A stretch of DNA of 64,000 nt from Pseudomonas sp. Irchel 3A7 (GCF_900187565.1 NZ_FYED01000017.1:1-64000); one strand, 5' to 3'. Shown: positions 17,044 to 26,224, numbered from the stretch's first letter. Program-made: numbers and translations. Notes: generated from the letters alone by a model not told the origin.

Positions 17044-17487
17044 ATGTCCACCCAAGCAAAGCAACAGGCAGTCCAGTCGATCAGCGGCTTCGAACCCTAT
17101 AAAGAAGTTCCGGGCGAGGAGTACATGGGCAAGCCCATGCGTGCGCACTTCACCAAGGTCCTGAACAAGTGGAAACAGGACTTGATGCAGGAAGTCGACC
17201 GCACGGTTGATCACATGAAGGACGAAGCGGCCAACTTTCCTGACCCGGCAGACCGTGCCAGCCAGGAAGAAGAGTTCGCCCTCGAACTGCGAGCGCGCGA
17301 TCGTGAGCGCAAGCTGATCAAGAAGATCGACAAGACGCTTCAACTGATCGAAGACGAAGAATACGGCTGGTGCGAGTCCTGCGGTGTCGAAATCGGCGTC
17401 AAGCGCCTGGAAGCCCGCCCTACCGCCGACATGTGCGTCGATTGCAAGACCCTGGCGGAAATCAAGGAAAAGCAAGTCGGCAAGTAA
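17044..17487 (+). CDS. dksA: RNA polymerase-binding transcription factor DksA
   Basis: Works with ppGpp in the RNA polymerase secondary channel to shut down rRNA/tRNA promoters and switch on amino acid promoters. The 147-residue protein has the long coiled-coil hairpin with the acidic tip DPADRASQEEE (about residues 80-90) and a four-cysteine zinc finger, CESCG then CVDCK near the C-terminus, i.e. the zinc-binding paralogue. Its likely targets in this window are the rRNA-type promoters at the left edge and the tRNA operon. Confidence 0.97.
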   Translation: MSTQAKQQAVQSISGFEPYKEVPGEEYMGKPMRAHFTKVLNKWKQDLMQEVDRTVDHMKDEAANFPDPADRASQEEEFALELRARDRERKLIKKIDKTLQLIEDEEYGWCESCGVEIGVKRLEARPTADMCVDCKTLAEIKEKQVGK

Positions 17488-17504
17488 TAACGACTTGAAC
17501 GAAG

Positions 17505-17533
17505 AACGGAGCGTGCGAACGCTCCGTTTTTGT
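17505..17533 (+). terminator. dksA intrinsic terminator
   Basis: Stem ACGGAGCG/CGCTCCGT separated by a short loop, followed by TTTTTGTTT, 17 bp after the dksA stop codon. Confidence 0.9.
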
Positions 17534-17560
17534 TTCTGACATTTGCTTCGACAGGAAACT

Positions 17561-17648
17561 GTGGGAGCGAGCCTGCTCGCGAAGGGGGCCTCAGCTTCAA
17601 CATTAATGCTGGCTGACACACCGCTTTCGCGAGCAGGCTCGCTCCCAC
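17561..17648. repeat. REPIN, 88 bp
   Basis: Inverted REP pair: GTGGGAGCGAGCCTGCTCGC at the left and its exact inverse at the right, with an inner arm between. It lies between dksA and gluQRS. Such elements are mobilised in trans by RAYT transposases; none is in the window. Confidence 0.92.
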
Positions 17649-17686
17649 AGGGGCCGGCTCAAGTACGGAAAAAATGACATCACCCT

Positions 17687-18583
17687 ATGACCGCCATCTC
17701 CACCTCTTCCTACATCGGGCGCTTCGCCCCCACGCCCAGTGGTCACCTGCATTTCGGTTCGCTGGTGGCCGCGCTGGCTTCGTACCTTGACGCACGTTCG
17801 GTCGGCGGCCGCTGGTTGATGCGCATGGAAGACCTCGACCCGCCCCGTGAAGAACCCGGCGCCCAGGCGGCGATCCTCAAGGCGCTGGAGAGCTATGGTT
17901 TCGAGTGGGATGGCGAGATGGTCCGCCAGAGCGACCGACACGACGCCTACGCCGAAGTACTCAATCGCCTGTTCAATCACGGCCTGGCCTACGCGTGCAC
18001 CTGTTCGCGCAAGCAACTGGAGCCGTACCATGGTATCTATCCGGGGCTGTGCCGTAATGCCGGGCATGCCACCGACGATGCGGCGATCCGGATACGTGTA
18101 CCCGAACTGGATTACCACTTCATCGACCGCGTGCAAGGTGAATTCCATCAACACCTGGGCCGGGATGTCGGCGATTTCGTGATTCGCCGCCGTGACGGGC
18201 TCTACGCCTATCAACTGGCGGTGGTGCTGGATGATGCCTGGCAAGGCATTACCGATATCGTGCGCGGCGCCGACCTGCTCGACTCTACGCCACGCCAACT
18301 TTACCTGCAGGAACTGCTCGGCCTGCGGCAACCGCGTTACTTGCACATCCCGCTGATTACCCAACCCGATGGCAACAAGCTCGGCAAGTCCTATCGCTCG
18401 CCGCCATTGACCGAAGACCAGGCCACACCATTGTTGCTGCGTGCCTTGCGTGCACTGGGGCAGACTCCCGGTACCGAACTGGCTGATGGCACCCCCAGGG
18501 AAGTGCTGAACTGGGGCATCGCTCACTGGGATGCAAGCCGGATCCCGCGCACACTGAGCCTGCCCGAGGCGCAGCTACAGTGA
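17687..18583 (+). CDS. gluQRS: Glutamyl-queuosine tRNA(Asp) synthetase
   Basis: Truncated glutamyl-tRNA synthetase paralogue that attaches glutamate to queuosine at position 34 of tRNA-Asp. The 298-residue protein has the class I HIGH-like motif PTPSGHLHFGSL, a zinc-binding cysteine cluster (CTCSRKQLEPYHGIYPGLC) and a KMSKS-like GNKLGKSY, but no anticodon-binding domain, as expected. It follows dksA, the arrangement also found in enterobacteria and other pseudomonads. Confidence 0.95.
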   Translation: MTAISTSSYIGRFAPTPSGHLHFGSLVAALASYLDARSVGGRWLMRMEDLDPPREEPGAQAAILKALESYGFEWDGEMVRQSDRHDAYAEVLNRLFNHGLAYACTCSRKQLEPYHGIYPGLCRNAGHATDDAAIRIRVPELDYHFIDRVQGEFHQHLGRDVGDFVIRRRDGLYAYQLAVVLDDAWQGITDIVRGADLLDSTPRQLYLQELLGLRQPRYLHIPLITQPDGNKLGKSYRSPPLTEDQATPLLLRALRALGQTPGTELADGTPREVLNWGIAHWDASRIPRTLSLPEAQLQ

Positions 18584-18660
18584 TCGTGCTTGCAGTGTCG
18601 CGCCCATCCGTTACCATCGCCGCACGTTTTCGGGCACGCGCATAAAAAAGAGAGGCCGGG

Positions 18661-18837
18661 ATGTACATCTATCGCTTGGTCCTGCTCCTGGTAGTGGGGA
18701 TTTATCTGTTCTCCCCGGCCATCATGGATTGGTGGATCGACGCCACTGGCGCCTGGTATCGCCCTTATCTGCTCTGGCTGATCCTGATCGTCGTGACCTT
18801 CATCCTGCAGAGCCAAAAAGATGCCGATGAGCTTTAG
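18661..18837 (+). CDS. cbrX: Small membrane protein CbrX upstream of cbrA
   Basis: A 58-residue peptide (MYIYRLVLLLVVGIYLFSPA at the start) with two hydrophobic segments (about 5-25 and 37-52) separated by a DWWIDATG turn. It has an AGAGAGGCCGGG ribosome site. Its last 17 bases overlap the cbrA start, so cbrA translation is probably coupled to it. A small gene in this place has been named cbrX in P. putida; its biochemical role is not settled to my knowledge. Too short for many gene finders. Confidence 0.85.
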   Translation: MYIYRLVLLLVVGIYLFSPAIMDWWIDATGAWYRPYLLWLILIVVTFILQSQKDADEL

Positions 18838-21775
18838 CCTGACCCAGATGATCCTGATCAGTGCCGCGTACCTGGCGGTGCTGTTCGGCGTGGCCTGGAT
18901 CAGCGAACGGGGCATGATCCCCCGGGCGATCATTCGCCACCCGCTCACCTACACCCTGTCGCTGGGGGTCTATGCCAGTGCCTGGGCGTTTTATGGCACC
19001 GTGGGCCTGGCTTATCAGTACGGTTACGGCTTCCTGTCCAGTTACCTCGGGGTGTCCGGGGCATTCCTGCTGGCGCCGGTATTGCTGTATCCGATCCTGA
19101 AGATCACCCGCACTTATCAGCTGTCGTCCCTGGCGGACCTGTTCGCGTTCCGCTTCCGCAGCACCTGGGCCGGCGCGCTGACCACGATTTTCATGCTGGT
19201 CGGCGTACTGCCGTTGCTGGCGTTGCAGATTCAGGCGGTGGCCGATTCAATCGGCATCCTTACCCGTGAGCCGGTGCAGCACCGCGTCGCCCTGAGTTTC
19301 TGCGCACTCATTACGCTGTTCACGATTTTCTTCGGCTCCCGGCACATCGCCACCCGCGAGAAACATGAAGGCCTGGTCTTCGCGATTGCCTTCGAATCGG
19401 TAATCAAGCTGATCGCTCTGGGCGGCGTCGGACTGTATGCGTTGTACGGTGTGTTCGACGGCCCGCAACAGTTGGAGCTGTGGCTGCTGCAAAACCAGAC
19501 GGCCCTCGCCGCCCTGCACACGCCGTTGCAGGAAGGCCCGTGGCGCACGCTGCTGCTGGTGTTCTTCGCCTCGGCGATCGTGATGCCGCACATGTACCAC
19601 ATGACGTTCACCGAAAACCTCAACCCGCGCTCGCTGGTCAGCGCGAGTTGGGGCTTGCCACTGTTCCTGTTGCTGATGAGCCTGGCGGTGCCGCTGATCC
19701 TTTGGGCGGGGCTCAAACTCGGGGCAACCACCAACCCGGAATACTTCACGCTTGGCATTGGCATCGCCGCCAACAGTAAGGCGTTGGCGTTGCTGGCGTA
19801 TATCGGCGGGTTGTCCGCCGCCAGCGGCCTGATCATCGTGACCACCCTCGCGCTGTCGGGCATGGCCCTGAACCACCTGGTGCTGCCGCTGTATCAACCG
19901 CCGGCGGAAGGCAATATCTACCGTTGGCTGAAGTGGACGCGCCGGGCACTGATCGTCGCGATCATCATGGCCGGTTACGGTTTCTACCTGTTGTTGGGCG
20001 CGGAGCAAGACCTGGCCAACCTCGGTATCGTCGCGTTCGTTGCCACCTTGCAGTTCCTGCCGGGCGTGCTCTCGGTCCTGTATTGGCCGACTGCCAACCG
20101 TCGCGGCTTCATCGCCGGCTTGCTGGCCGGGATCCTGGTGTGGCTGGTGACCATGCTGCTGCCGTTGGTCGGCAATCTGCAGGGCTTCTACATCCCGCTG
20201 TTGAACATGATCTATGTGCTGGACGACACCAGCTGGCACATGGCGGCGATTGCCTCGCTGGCCGCCAACGTGCTGATGTTCACCCTGATCTCACTGTTCA
20301 CCAACGCCAGCACCGAAGAGGCCAGCGCCGCGGAAGCCTGTGCCGTGGACAATGTGCGTCGCCCGCAACGCCGCGAACTGCACGCCGCTTCGCCTCAGGA
20401 ATTCGCCACACAGCTTGCCAAACCGCTGGGTGCCAAGGCTGCGCAAAAAGAAGTCGAACAGGCTCTGCGCGATCTCTATCTGCCATTCGACGAGCGCCGG
20501 CCTTATGCCTTGCGTCGCTTGCGTGACCGCATCGAGGCCAACCTTTCCGGCCTGATGGGACCGAGCGTAGCCCAGGACATGGTCGAAACCTTCCTGCCGT
20601 ACAAGGCGGGCGGCGAAAACTATGTCACCGAGGACATCCACTTCATCGAAAGCCGACTCGAGGATTACCATTCTCGCCTGACCGGGCTGGCCGCCGAACT
20701 CGATGCCCTGCGCCGCTATCACCGCCAGACCCTTCAGGAATTACCAATGGGCGTCTGTTCGCTGGCCAAGGATCAGGAAATCCTCATGTGGAACAAAGCC
20801 ATGGAGGAGTTGACCGGGATCGCTGCGCAACGGGTCGTCGGTTCGCGCCTGAGCACCATTGCCGACCCGTGGAAAGAGTTGCTGCAAGGTTTCATCAATG
20901 TCCCGGACGAACACTTGCACAAGCAGCATCTGGCCCTCGACGGCCAGACCCGCTGGCTGAACCTGCACAAGGCGGCGATCGACGAGCCGCTCGCGCCGGG
21001 TAACAGTGGCCTGGTGTTGCTGGTGGAAGACTTGACCGAAACCCAGATGCTCGAAGACAAACTGGTGCACTCCGAGCGCCTGGCCAGCATCGGTCGCCTC
21101 GCCGCCGGCGTGGCCCATGAAATCGGCAACCCGATCACCGGCATTGCGTGTCTGGCGCAGAACCTGCGCGAAGAGCGCGAAGAAGACGGCGAACTCAAGG
21201 AAATCAGCGGGCAGATCCTCGAACAGACCAAACGCGTGTCGCGCATCGTCCAGTCGCTGATGAGCTTCGCCCATGCCGGCAGTCATCAGCACAACGACGA
21301 GCCCGTCTGTCTGGCGGAAGTCGCCCAGGACGCCATCGGCCTGCTGGCCCTGAACCGACGCAATTTCGAAGTGCAGTTCTACAATCTATGCGACCCCGAT
21401 CACTGGGTCGAAGGCGATCCGCAGCGGCTCGCCCAGGTACTGATCAATCTGCTCTCGAACGCCCGTGATGCCTCGCCTCCAGGCAGTGCAGTGCGCGTCA
21501 AGAGCGAAGCCGGCGAACACACGGTCGACCTGATCGTGGAAGACGAAGGCAGCGGGATCCCGTCGAGCATCATGGACCGATTGTTCGAACCCTTCTTCAC
21601 CACCAAGGACCCGGGTGAAGGTACCGGTCTGGGCCTTGCACTGGTCTATTCCATCGTTGAAGAGCATTATGGACAAATCACCATCGACAGCCCGGCTGAT
21701 GTTCAGAGCCAACGCGGCACCCGTATCCGGGTGACACTACCGCGTCATGTCGAAGCGACGTCCGCTGTGAACTGA
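18821..21775 (+). CDS. cbrA: Sensor histidine kinase CbrA with SLC5-type transporter domain
   Basis: Membrane sensor of the CbrAB system controlling carbon/nitrogen balance and, through CrcZ, catabolite repression. The 984-residue order is: about 13 membrane helices of a sodium/solute-symporter (SLC5) domain (residues 1-500), a linker STAC-like region, a PAS domain (MGVCSLAKDQEILMWNKAM), HisKA with phospho-acceptor His766 in AAGVAHEIGNPI, and an ATPase domain with N, G1 and G2 boxes (NLLSNARD, DEGSGIP, GEGTGLGLAL). Either ATG (18821 or 18827) may be the start. Histidine transport by the SLC5 part is reported for relatives. Confidence 0.96.
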   Translation: MPMSFSLTQMILISAAYLAVLFGVAWISERGMIPRAIIRHPLTYTLSLGVYASAWAFYGTVGLAYQYGYGFLSSYLGVSGAFLLAPVLLYPILKITRTYQLSSLADLFAFRFRSTWAGALTTIFMLVGVLPLLALQIQAVADSIGILTREPVQHRVALSFCALITLFTIFFGSRHIATREKHEGLVFAIAFESVIKLIALGGVGLYALYGVFDGPQQLELWLLQNQTALAALHTPLQEGPWRTLLLVFFASAIVMPHMYHMTFTENLNPRSLVSASWGLPLFLLLMSLAVPLILWAGLKLGATTNPEYFTLGIGIAANSKALALLAYIGGLSAASGLIIVTTLALSGMALNHLVLPLYQPPAEGNIYRWLKWTRRALIVAIIMAGYGFYLLLGAEQDLANLGIVAFVATLQFLPGVLSVLYWPTANRRGFIAGLLAGILVWLVTMLLPLVGNLQGFYIPLLNMIYVLDDTSWHMAAIASLAANVLMFTLISLFTNASTEEASAAEACAVDNVRRPQRRELHAASPQEFATQLAKPLGAKAAQKEVEQALRDLYLPFDERRPYALRRLRDRIEANLSGLMGPSVAQDMVETFLPYKAGGENYVTEDIHFIESRLEDYHSRLTGLAAELDALRRYHRQTLQELPMGVCSLAKDQEILMWNKAMEELTGIAAQRVVGSRLSTIADPWKELLQGFINVPDEHLHKQHLALDGQTRWLNLHKAAIDEPLAPGNSGLVLLVEDLTETQMLEDKLVHSERLASIGRLAAGVAHEIGNPITGIACLAQNLREEREEDGELKEISGQILEQTKRVSRIVQSLMSFAHAGSHQHNDEPVCLAEVAQDAIGLLALNRRNFEVQFYNLCDPDHWVEGDPQRLAQVLINLLSNARDASPPGSAVRVKSEAGEHTVDLIVEDEGSGIPSSIMDRLFEPFFTTKDPGEGTGLGLALVYSIVEEHYGQITIDSPADVQSQRGTRIRVTLPRHVEATSAVN

Positions 21776-21797
21776 GACCGTCGAGAGTATCGAATCA

Positions 21798-23237
21798 ATG
21801 CCGCACATTTTGATCGTCGAAGACGAAACAATTATCCGCTCCGCCTTGCGCCGCCTGCTGGAACGCAACCAGTATCAGGTCAGCGAAGCCGGTTCAGTGC
21901 AGGAAGCACAAGAACGCTTCACCATTCCCACGTTCGACCTGATCGTCAGTGACCTGCGTCTGCCGGGCGCACCGGGCACCGAACTGATCAAACTGGGTCA
22001 GGGCACTCCGGTGCTGATCATGACCAGCTACGCCAGCCTGCGCTCCGCAGTCGACTCGATGAAGATGGGCGCGGTGGATTACATCGCCAAGCCCTTCGAT
22101 CATGACGAAATGCTCCAGGCGGTTGCGCGTATCCTGCGCGACCGTCAATCGGTGCAAGCCAGCGGTGAACCCGTGGCCGGTAAAGTCGCCAATGGCGCGG
22201 CAAAAACGGGCATCGATAACAGCAACGGCGAGATCGGCATCATCGGCTCGTGTCCACCGATGCAGGATCTGTACGGCAAGATTCGTAAAGTCGCGCCGAC
22301 CGACTCCAATGTCCTGATCCAGGGCGAATCCGGCACCGGTAAAGAATTGGTGGCGCGCGCCCTGCACAACCTGTCGAAGCGGGCCAAGGCACCGATGATT
22401 TCGGTGAACTGCGCAGCCATTCCGGAAAGCCTGATCGAGTCCGAATTGTTCGGCCACGAAAAAGGCGCGTTCACCGGTGCCAGCGCCGGGCGCGCCGGCC
22501 TGGTGGAAGCAGCGGACGGCGGCACCTTGTTCCTCGACGAAATCGGTGAACTGCCACTGGAAGCCCAGGCCCGACTGCTGCGCGTTCTCCAGGAAGGCGA
22601 GATTCGCCGGGTCGGCTCGGTGCAGTCGCAAAAGGTCGATGTGCGCCTGATCGCCGCGACTCACCGCGACCTCAAGAGCCTGGCGAAGATCGGCCAGTTC
22701 CGTGAAGACTTGTACTACCGCCTCCATGTGATCGCGCTAAAACTGCCCGCCCTGCGCGAGCGTGGTGCCGACGTCAATGAAATCGCCAATGCGTTCCTCG
22801 CAAGGCAGAGCGCGCGGATCAACCGCACCGACCTGAAATTCGCTCCGGACGCGGAACAAGCCATTCGCCATTACTCCTGGCCGGGTAACGTTCGTGAGCT
22901 GGAAAATGCTGTCGAGCGCGCCGTTATCCTGTGCGAGAGCCCGGAGATTTCTGCCGAGCTGCTGGGTATCGACATCGAGCTGGGCGATCTGGAAGACGAC
23001 GAGTTCATCGGCCTGCCCCCGCAACAAGGCAACAACAACGCCGGTAACAACAACCACGAACCGACCGAAGACCTGTCCCTGGAGGACTACTTCCAGCATT
23101 TCGTGCTCGAGCATCAGGACCACATGACCGAAACCGAACTGGCCCGCAAACTCGGGGTCAGTCGCAAGTGCCTGTGGGAACGCCGTCAACGCCTGGGCAT
23201 TCCACGGCGCAAGACCGGGGTCGCCAGCGAAAGCTGA
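21798..23237 (+). CDS. cbrB: NtrC-family response regulator CbrB
   Basis: RpoN-dependent activator phosphorylated by CbrA. The 479-residue protein has a receiver domain with Asp52 (DLIVSDLRLPG), an AAA+ domain with Walker A GESGTGKE, the sigma-54-contacting GAFTGA loop, and a Fis-type helix-turn-helix near the C-terminus (LARKLGVSRKCLWERRQRLG). A low-complexity Asn/Gly linker (GNNNAGNNNHE) precedes the DNA-binding domain. It lies 22 bp after cbrA, and candidate target sites lie just downstream before crcZ. Confidence 0.97.
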   Translation: MPHILIVEDETIIRSALRRLLERNQYQVSEAGSVQEAQERFTIPTFDLIVSDLRLPGAPGTELIKLGQGTPVLIMTSYASLRSAVDSMKMGAVDYIAKPFDHDEMLQAVARILRDRQSVQASGEPVAGKVANGAAKTGIDNSNGEIGIIGSCPPMQDLYGKIRKVAPTDSNVLIQGESGTGKELVARALHNLSKRAKAPMISVNCAAIPESLIESELFGHEKGAFTGASAGRAGLVEAADGGTLFLDEIGELPLEAQARLLRVLQEGEIRRVGSVQSQKVDVRLIAATHRDLKSLAKIGQFREDLYYRLHVIALKLPALRERGADVNEIANAFLARQSARINRTDLKFAPDAEQAIRHYSWPGNVRELENAVERAVILCESPEISAELLGIDIELGDLEDDEFIGLPPQQGNNNAGNNNHEPTEDLSLEDYFQHFVLEHQDHMTETELARKLGVSRKCLWERRQRLGIPRRKTGVASES

Positions 23238-23284
23238 ACCGCCCCTGTCTGATGTGCGGGTAACGCGTGACTTTGTGGAAAAAC

Positions 23285-23310
23285 TGTTACCTCAGGTTTT
23301 TCACGTAACA
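23285..23310 (+). promoter_or_regulatory. Candidate CbrB binding site upstream of crcZ
   Basis: TGTTAC, 14 bp, GTAACA: an exact dyad of the form reported for CbrB at crcZ in P. putida. Two further GGTAAC half sites lie at 23259-23264 and 23326-23331. The dyad centre is about 137 bp before the predicted crcZ start, suitable for an enhancer-bound RpoN activator. Confidence 0.8.
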
Positions 23311-23312
23311 GA

Positions 23313-23349
23313 AGCCGGGGCTTACGGTAACGAAACCCCGGCTTTTTTT
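23313..23349 (+). terminator. cbrB intrinsic terminator
   Basis: Stem AGCCGGGG (23313-23320) / CCCCGGCT (23336-23343) with a 15-base loop and a seven-T tail. It sits between the CbrB sites and the crcZ promoter and so isolates crcZ from cbrAB read-through. Confidence 0.9.
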
Positions 23350-23408
23350 CGCCTGCACTTATCCCACCAGACCGCCTAACCCCTTGTTTTACTGGGGTTT
23401 GTAAAAGT

Positions 23409-23424
23409 TGGCACGCACCCTGCT
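23409..23424 (+). promoter_or_regulatory. RpoN (sigma-54) promoter of crcZ
   Basis: TGGCAC (23409-23414), five bases, CTGCT (23420-23424): the GG and GC doublets are separated by exactly ten bases. This is the -24/-12 element expected for the CbrB-activated crcZ gene. Confidence 0.92.
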
Positions 23425-23433
23425 ATATGTTTG

Positions 23434-23803
23434 GTACAAGAACAATAACAAGCAATGCACAAGACAATAAAAATAAGACGAATCGACTCACGCACAATAA
23501 AAACAAGACGGCGAGAGGCGCAGCTAACTGATTCTTTTGGAGAGGCGTTGTATTTGGGGCTTGCCCCACGACCAGGCCGAGAACAACAAAAAACTGTCAT
23601 AAGACAGAGCCTGTACTGGTTGGATCGAGAGATCACTGCAATTCAGCGACCAAAGCAATCCGTTTGCTCTTGGCTCCCGATTGGGAGGGTCATGAAGGAA
23701 GCTTCATGGCGAGGGCACTCAACAAAAACAAGAAGCCCGAAACCAATAACAAAAATAGAGCATGCAACTACTTCTTGGGGAGCTTCGGCTCCCCTTGTAG
23801 TTT
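23434..23803 (+). ncRNA. crcZ: CrcZ, Hfq/Crc-titrating small RNA
   Basis: About 360-370 nt from the position 12 bases past the -12 box to a terminator hairpin (GGGGAGC-TTCG-GCTCCCC, 23777-23794). It carries at least six A-rich AAnAAnAA motifs (for example AAGAACAATAACAA near 23438, AATAAAAATAAG and AATAAAAACAAG near 23465-23510, AACAAAAACAAGAAG near 23721). These bind Hfq/Crc and relieve catabolite repression. Location between cbrB and pcnB is the conserved crcZ position. The terminator U-tract is weak, so the 3' end is approximate. Confidence 0.92.
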
Positions 23804-23971
23804 CCGCGATTCAAAAACCGCCTTGCATCCGCCTGTTTCCACCTTGAAACGTGCGGCTTACAGCTCATATCTGCTGCGTCCTACACCATCCCCCGACTAA
23901 ATGCTAGAATCCCCGCCCATCATGCGGTCATTCTTCGTTTTGGCCGAACATTCCTTCAAACAGTGCATCCC

Positions 23972-25372
23972 ATGCTGAAGAAGCTGTTCCAGTCATTCCG
24001 TACTCCCCTGCGTCGTACGCAACATATCCGCAGCACGCCTGAAGTGCTCAACAGCGGCCAACATTCGCTGCAAAAGGCGCAATTCAGCCGTTACGCGGTG
24101 AACATCGTCGAACGCCTGCAGGGCGCCGGTTACCAGGCCTATCTGGTCGGCGGTTGCGTGCGCGACATGCTGCTCGGCATCACGCCGAAAGACTTCGACG
24201 TCGCCACCAGTGCCACCCCTGAACAGGTCCGGGCCGAATTCCGCAACGCGCGGATCATTGGCCGGCGCTTCAAACTGGTGCATATCCACTTTGGCCGCGA
24301 AATCATCGAAGTCGCGACCTTCCGCGCCAATCACCCGCAAAACGATGAGGAAGAAGACAGCAACCAGTCTTCCCGCAACGAAAGCGGACGCATCCTGCGC
24401 GATAACGTCTACGGCACCCTGGAGGAAGACGCGCAACGCCGCGACTTCACCATCAACGCCCTGTATTACGATCCGGTCAGCGAGCGCATCCTCGACTACG
24501 CCAACGGTGTGCACGACATTCGCAATCACCTGATCCGTCTGATCGGCGATCCGAAACAACGCTATCAGGAAGATCCAGTACGGATGCTGCGGGCCGTGCG
24601 TTTCGCGGCGAAACTGAATTTCGGCATCGAAAAACACAGCGCCCTGCCGATCCGTGACCTGGCACCGATGCTGCGCGAGATCCCGGCGGCCCGTCTGTTC
24701 GAAGAAGTCCTCAAGCTGTTTCTCTCCGGCCATGCCGCGGACACCTTCGAGATGCTGGTCGACCTGCAACTGTTCGATCCACTGTTCCCGGCCAGTGCCG
24801 AGGCGCTGGAATACAACCCGACTTATACCCATACACTGATCAGCGAAGCCCTGATCAACACCGACTTGCGGATCAAGCAGAACAAACCGGTGACCCCGGC
24901 GTTCCTGTTTGCCGCGCTGCTGTGGCCTGCTCTTCCGGCTCGAGTACTGCGCCTGCAGGAACGTGGCATGCCGCCGATTCCGGCGATGCAAGAAGCGGCC
25001 CACGAACTGATTGCCGAACAGTGCCAGCGCATCGCGATTCCAAAACGCTTCACCATGCCGATCCGCGAGATCTGGGACATGCAGGAACGTCTGCCACGGC
25101 GCAGCGGCAAACGTGCCGACCTGTTGCTGGACAACCCGCGGTTCCGCGCCGGTTACGACTTCCTGTTGCTGCGTGAAAGCGCGGGCGAGCAGACCGATGG
25201 CCTGGGCGAATGGTGGACGGACTATCAGGACGCCAACGACAGTGAGCGTCGCGACATGATCCGCGACCTCAGCGGCAAGGACGAAGGCACTGGCGCACCG
25301 CGCAAACGTCGCCGTAGCGGTGGCTCCAAGCGCAAGCGTGCCGCGGGCGTTTCGAGCACTACGGGCGAGTAA
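23972..25372 (+). CDS. pcnB: Poly(A) polymerase I
   Basis: Adds 3' poly(A) tails that target RNAs for decay. The 466-residue protein belongs to the class II nucleotidyltransferase family, with the signature GGCVRDMLLGITPKDFDVAT and the catalytic aspartates in DFD, and the GRRFKLVHIHFG motif. An Arg/Lys-rich tail (RKRRRSGGSKRKRA) suits RNA binding. The ATG at 23972 is preferred; a GTG at 23963 adds three residues. The 3-bp gap to folK indicates an operon. Confidence 0.95.
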   Translation: MLKKLFQSFRTPLRRTQHIRSTPEVLNSGQHSLQKAQFSRYAVNIVERLQGAGYQAYLVGGCVRDMLLGITPKDFDVATSATPEQVRAEFRNARIIGRRFKLVHIHFGREIIEVATFRANHPQNDEEEDSNQSSRNESGRILRDNVYGTLEEDAQRRDFTINALYYDPVSERILDYANGVHDIRNHLIRLIGDPKQRYQEDPVRMLRAVRFAAKLNFGIEKHSALPIRDLAPMLREIPAARLFEEVLKLFLSGHAADTFEMLVDLQLFDPLFPASAEALEYNPTYTHTLISEALINTDLRIKQNKPVTPAFLFAALLWPALPARVLRLQERGMPPIPAMQEAAHELIAEQCQRIAIPKRFTMPIREIWDMQERLPRRSGKRADLLLDNPRFRAGYDFLLLRESAGEQTDGLGEWWTDYQDANDSERRDMIRDLSGKDEGTGAPRKRRRSGGSKRKRAAGVSSTTGE

Positions 25373-25375
25373 TCC

Positions 25376-25861
25376 ATGGAACGCATCTACATCGGCATGG
25401 GCAGCAACCTGGCTGCTCCCGCCGAACAGCTGCGCAGCGCCGTCGCCGCCCTGGCGCAGCTGCCGCAATCGGAACTGATCGGGGTTTCCGCCTTCTATCA
25501 AAGCGATTCGCTGCTTCCCGGCCAACCGCGTTACACCAATGCGGTCGCCGCCCTCGACAGCACCCTCACGCCGCTGGACTTGCTTGATGCGCTACAAGCC
25601 ATCGAGAACGAGCAAGGCCGCGAGCGTCTTGAACGCTGGGGGCCACGCACGCTGGATCTGGATATCCTGCTGTTCGGCCACCGACTGATCGACGAACCTC
25701 GCCTCAAAGTCCCGCACTACCATATGCAGGAACGGGCCTTTGTGCTGTATCCATTGGCGGAGTTGGCACCTGCGGAGCTGCGTCTGGCCGACGGCCGCAG
25801 CCTCACGGAATTGCTCGCTGCCTGCCCGTTCGTCGGGCTGGAGCGCCTCCCTGCAAATTGA
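25376..25861 (+). CDS. folK: 6-hydroxymethyl-7,8-dihydropterin pyrophosphokinase
   Basis: Transfers pyrophosphate from ATP to hydroxymethyl-dihydropterin in folate synthesis. At 161 residues it is normal length. Signature segments: IGMGSNLAAP at the N-terminus, then RWGPRTLDLDILLFG, containing the Mg2+-binding aspartates, and PHYHMQERAFVLYPLAEL. It is tightly linked to pcnB. Confidence 0.96.
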   Translation: MERIYIGMGSNLAAPAEQLRSAVAALAQLPQSELIGVSAFYQSDSLLPGQPRYTNAVAALDSTLTPLDLLDALQAIENEQGRERLERWGPRTLDLDILLFGHRLIDEPRLKVPHYHMQERAFVLYPLAELAPAELRLADGRSLTELLAACPFVGLERLPAN

Positions 25862-25872
25862 CACGACACCCT

Positions 25873-25960
25873 GTGGGAGCGGGCTTGCTCGCGAAAGCGA
25901 TCTTGAATTCACCATCATGGTTGAATGTCATACCGTCTTCGCGAGCAGGCTCGCTCCCAC
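25873..25960. repeat. REPIN, 88 bp
   Basis: Left arm GTGGGAGCGGGCTTGCTCGC, right arm GCGAGCAGGCTCGCTCCCAC, with an inner arm around 25910-25930. The left arm differs from the consensus at two bases. It lies between folK and the pan genes. Confidence 0.92.
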
Positions 25961-26050
25961 ATTGGCCTTGTGTCAATCCTACAGAATCTGCTGAAACGCA
26001 TCAGTTACCCCGGTAACACCCTCCTCGTAACAATGCGGTAACACACGCAA

Positions 26051-26079
26051 TTGACTTCCCGAGTTCTCCTCACGACTAT
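26051..26079 (+). promoter_or_regulatory. Candidate sigma-70 promoter of panBC
   Basis: TTGACT (26051-26056) and GACTAT (26074-26079), 17-bp spacer, about 145 bp before panB. The rest of the 363-bp folK-panB gap holds the REPIN and an otherwise featureless leader. Confidence 0.45.
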
Positions 26080-26224
26080 AGGCGTCCCGATGCCGCCAAC
26101 CCGGCACCCAAGGGCGCAATCCAGGCCTTATAAGCACGACAGAAGACCGTGCGCCTGAGTAGATGACGAATCACGCGCGTTACTCGCAGTAGTTTCCATA
26201 GCGCCTGAACGAGGATTTTTTGAC

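Noticed and set aside
19247..20239. A 330-codon minus-strand ORF over cbrA
   Set aside because: Gln/Arg-rich shadow of the transporter-like part of cbrA.
23376..23636. An 86-codon minus-strand ORF over the crcZ region
   Set aside because: It has no ribosome site and no protein-like composition; the segment is explained by the sRNA, its promoter and terminator.
23993..25525. A 510-codon minus-strand ORF over pcnB and folK
   Set aside because: Antisense shadow of pcnB, which has clear active-site motifs; composition is not protein-like.
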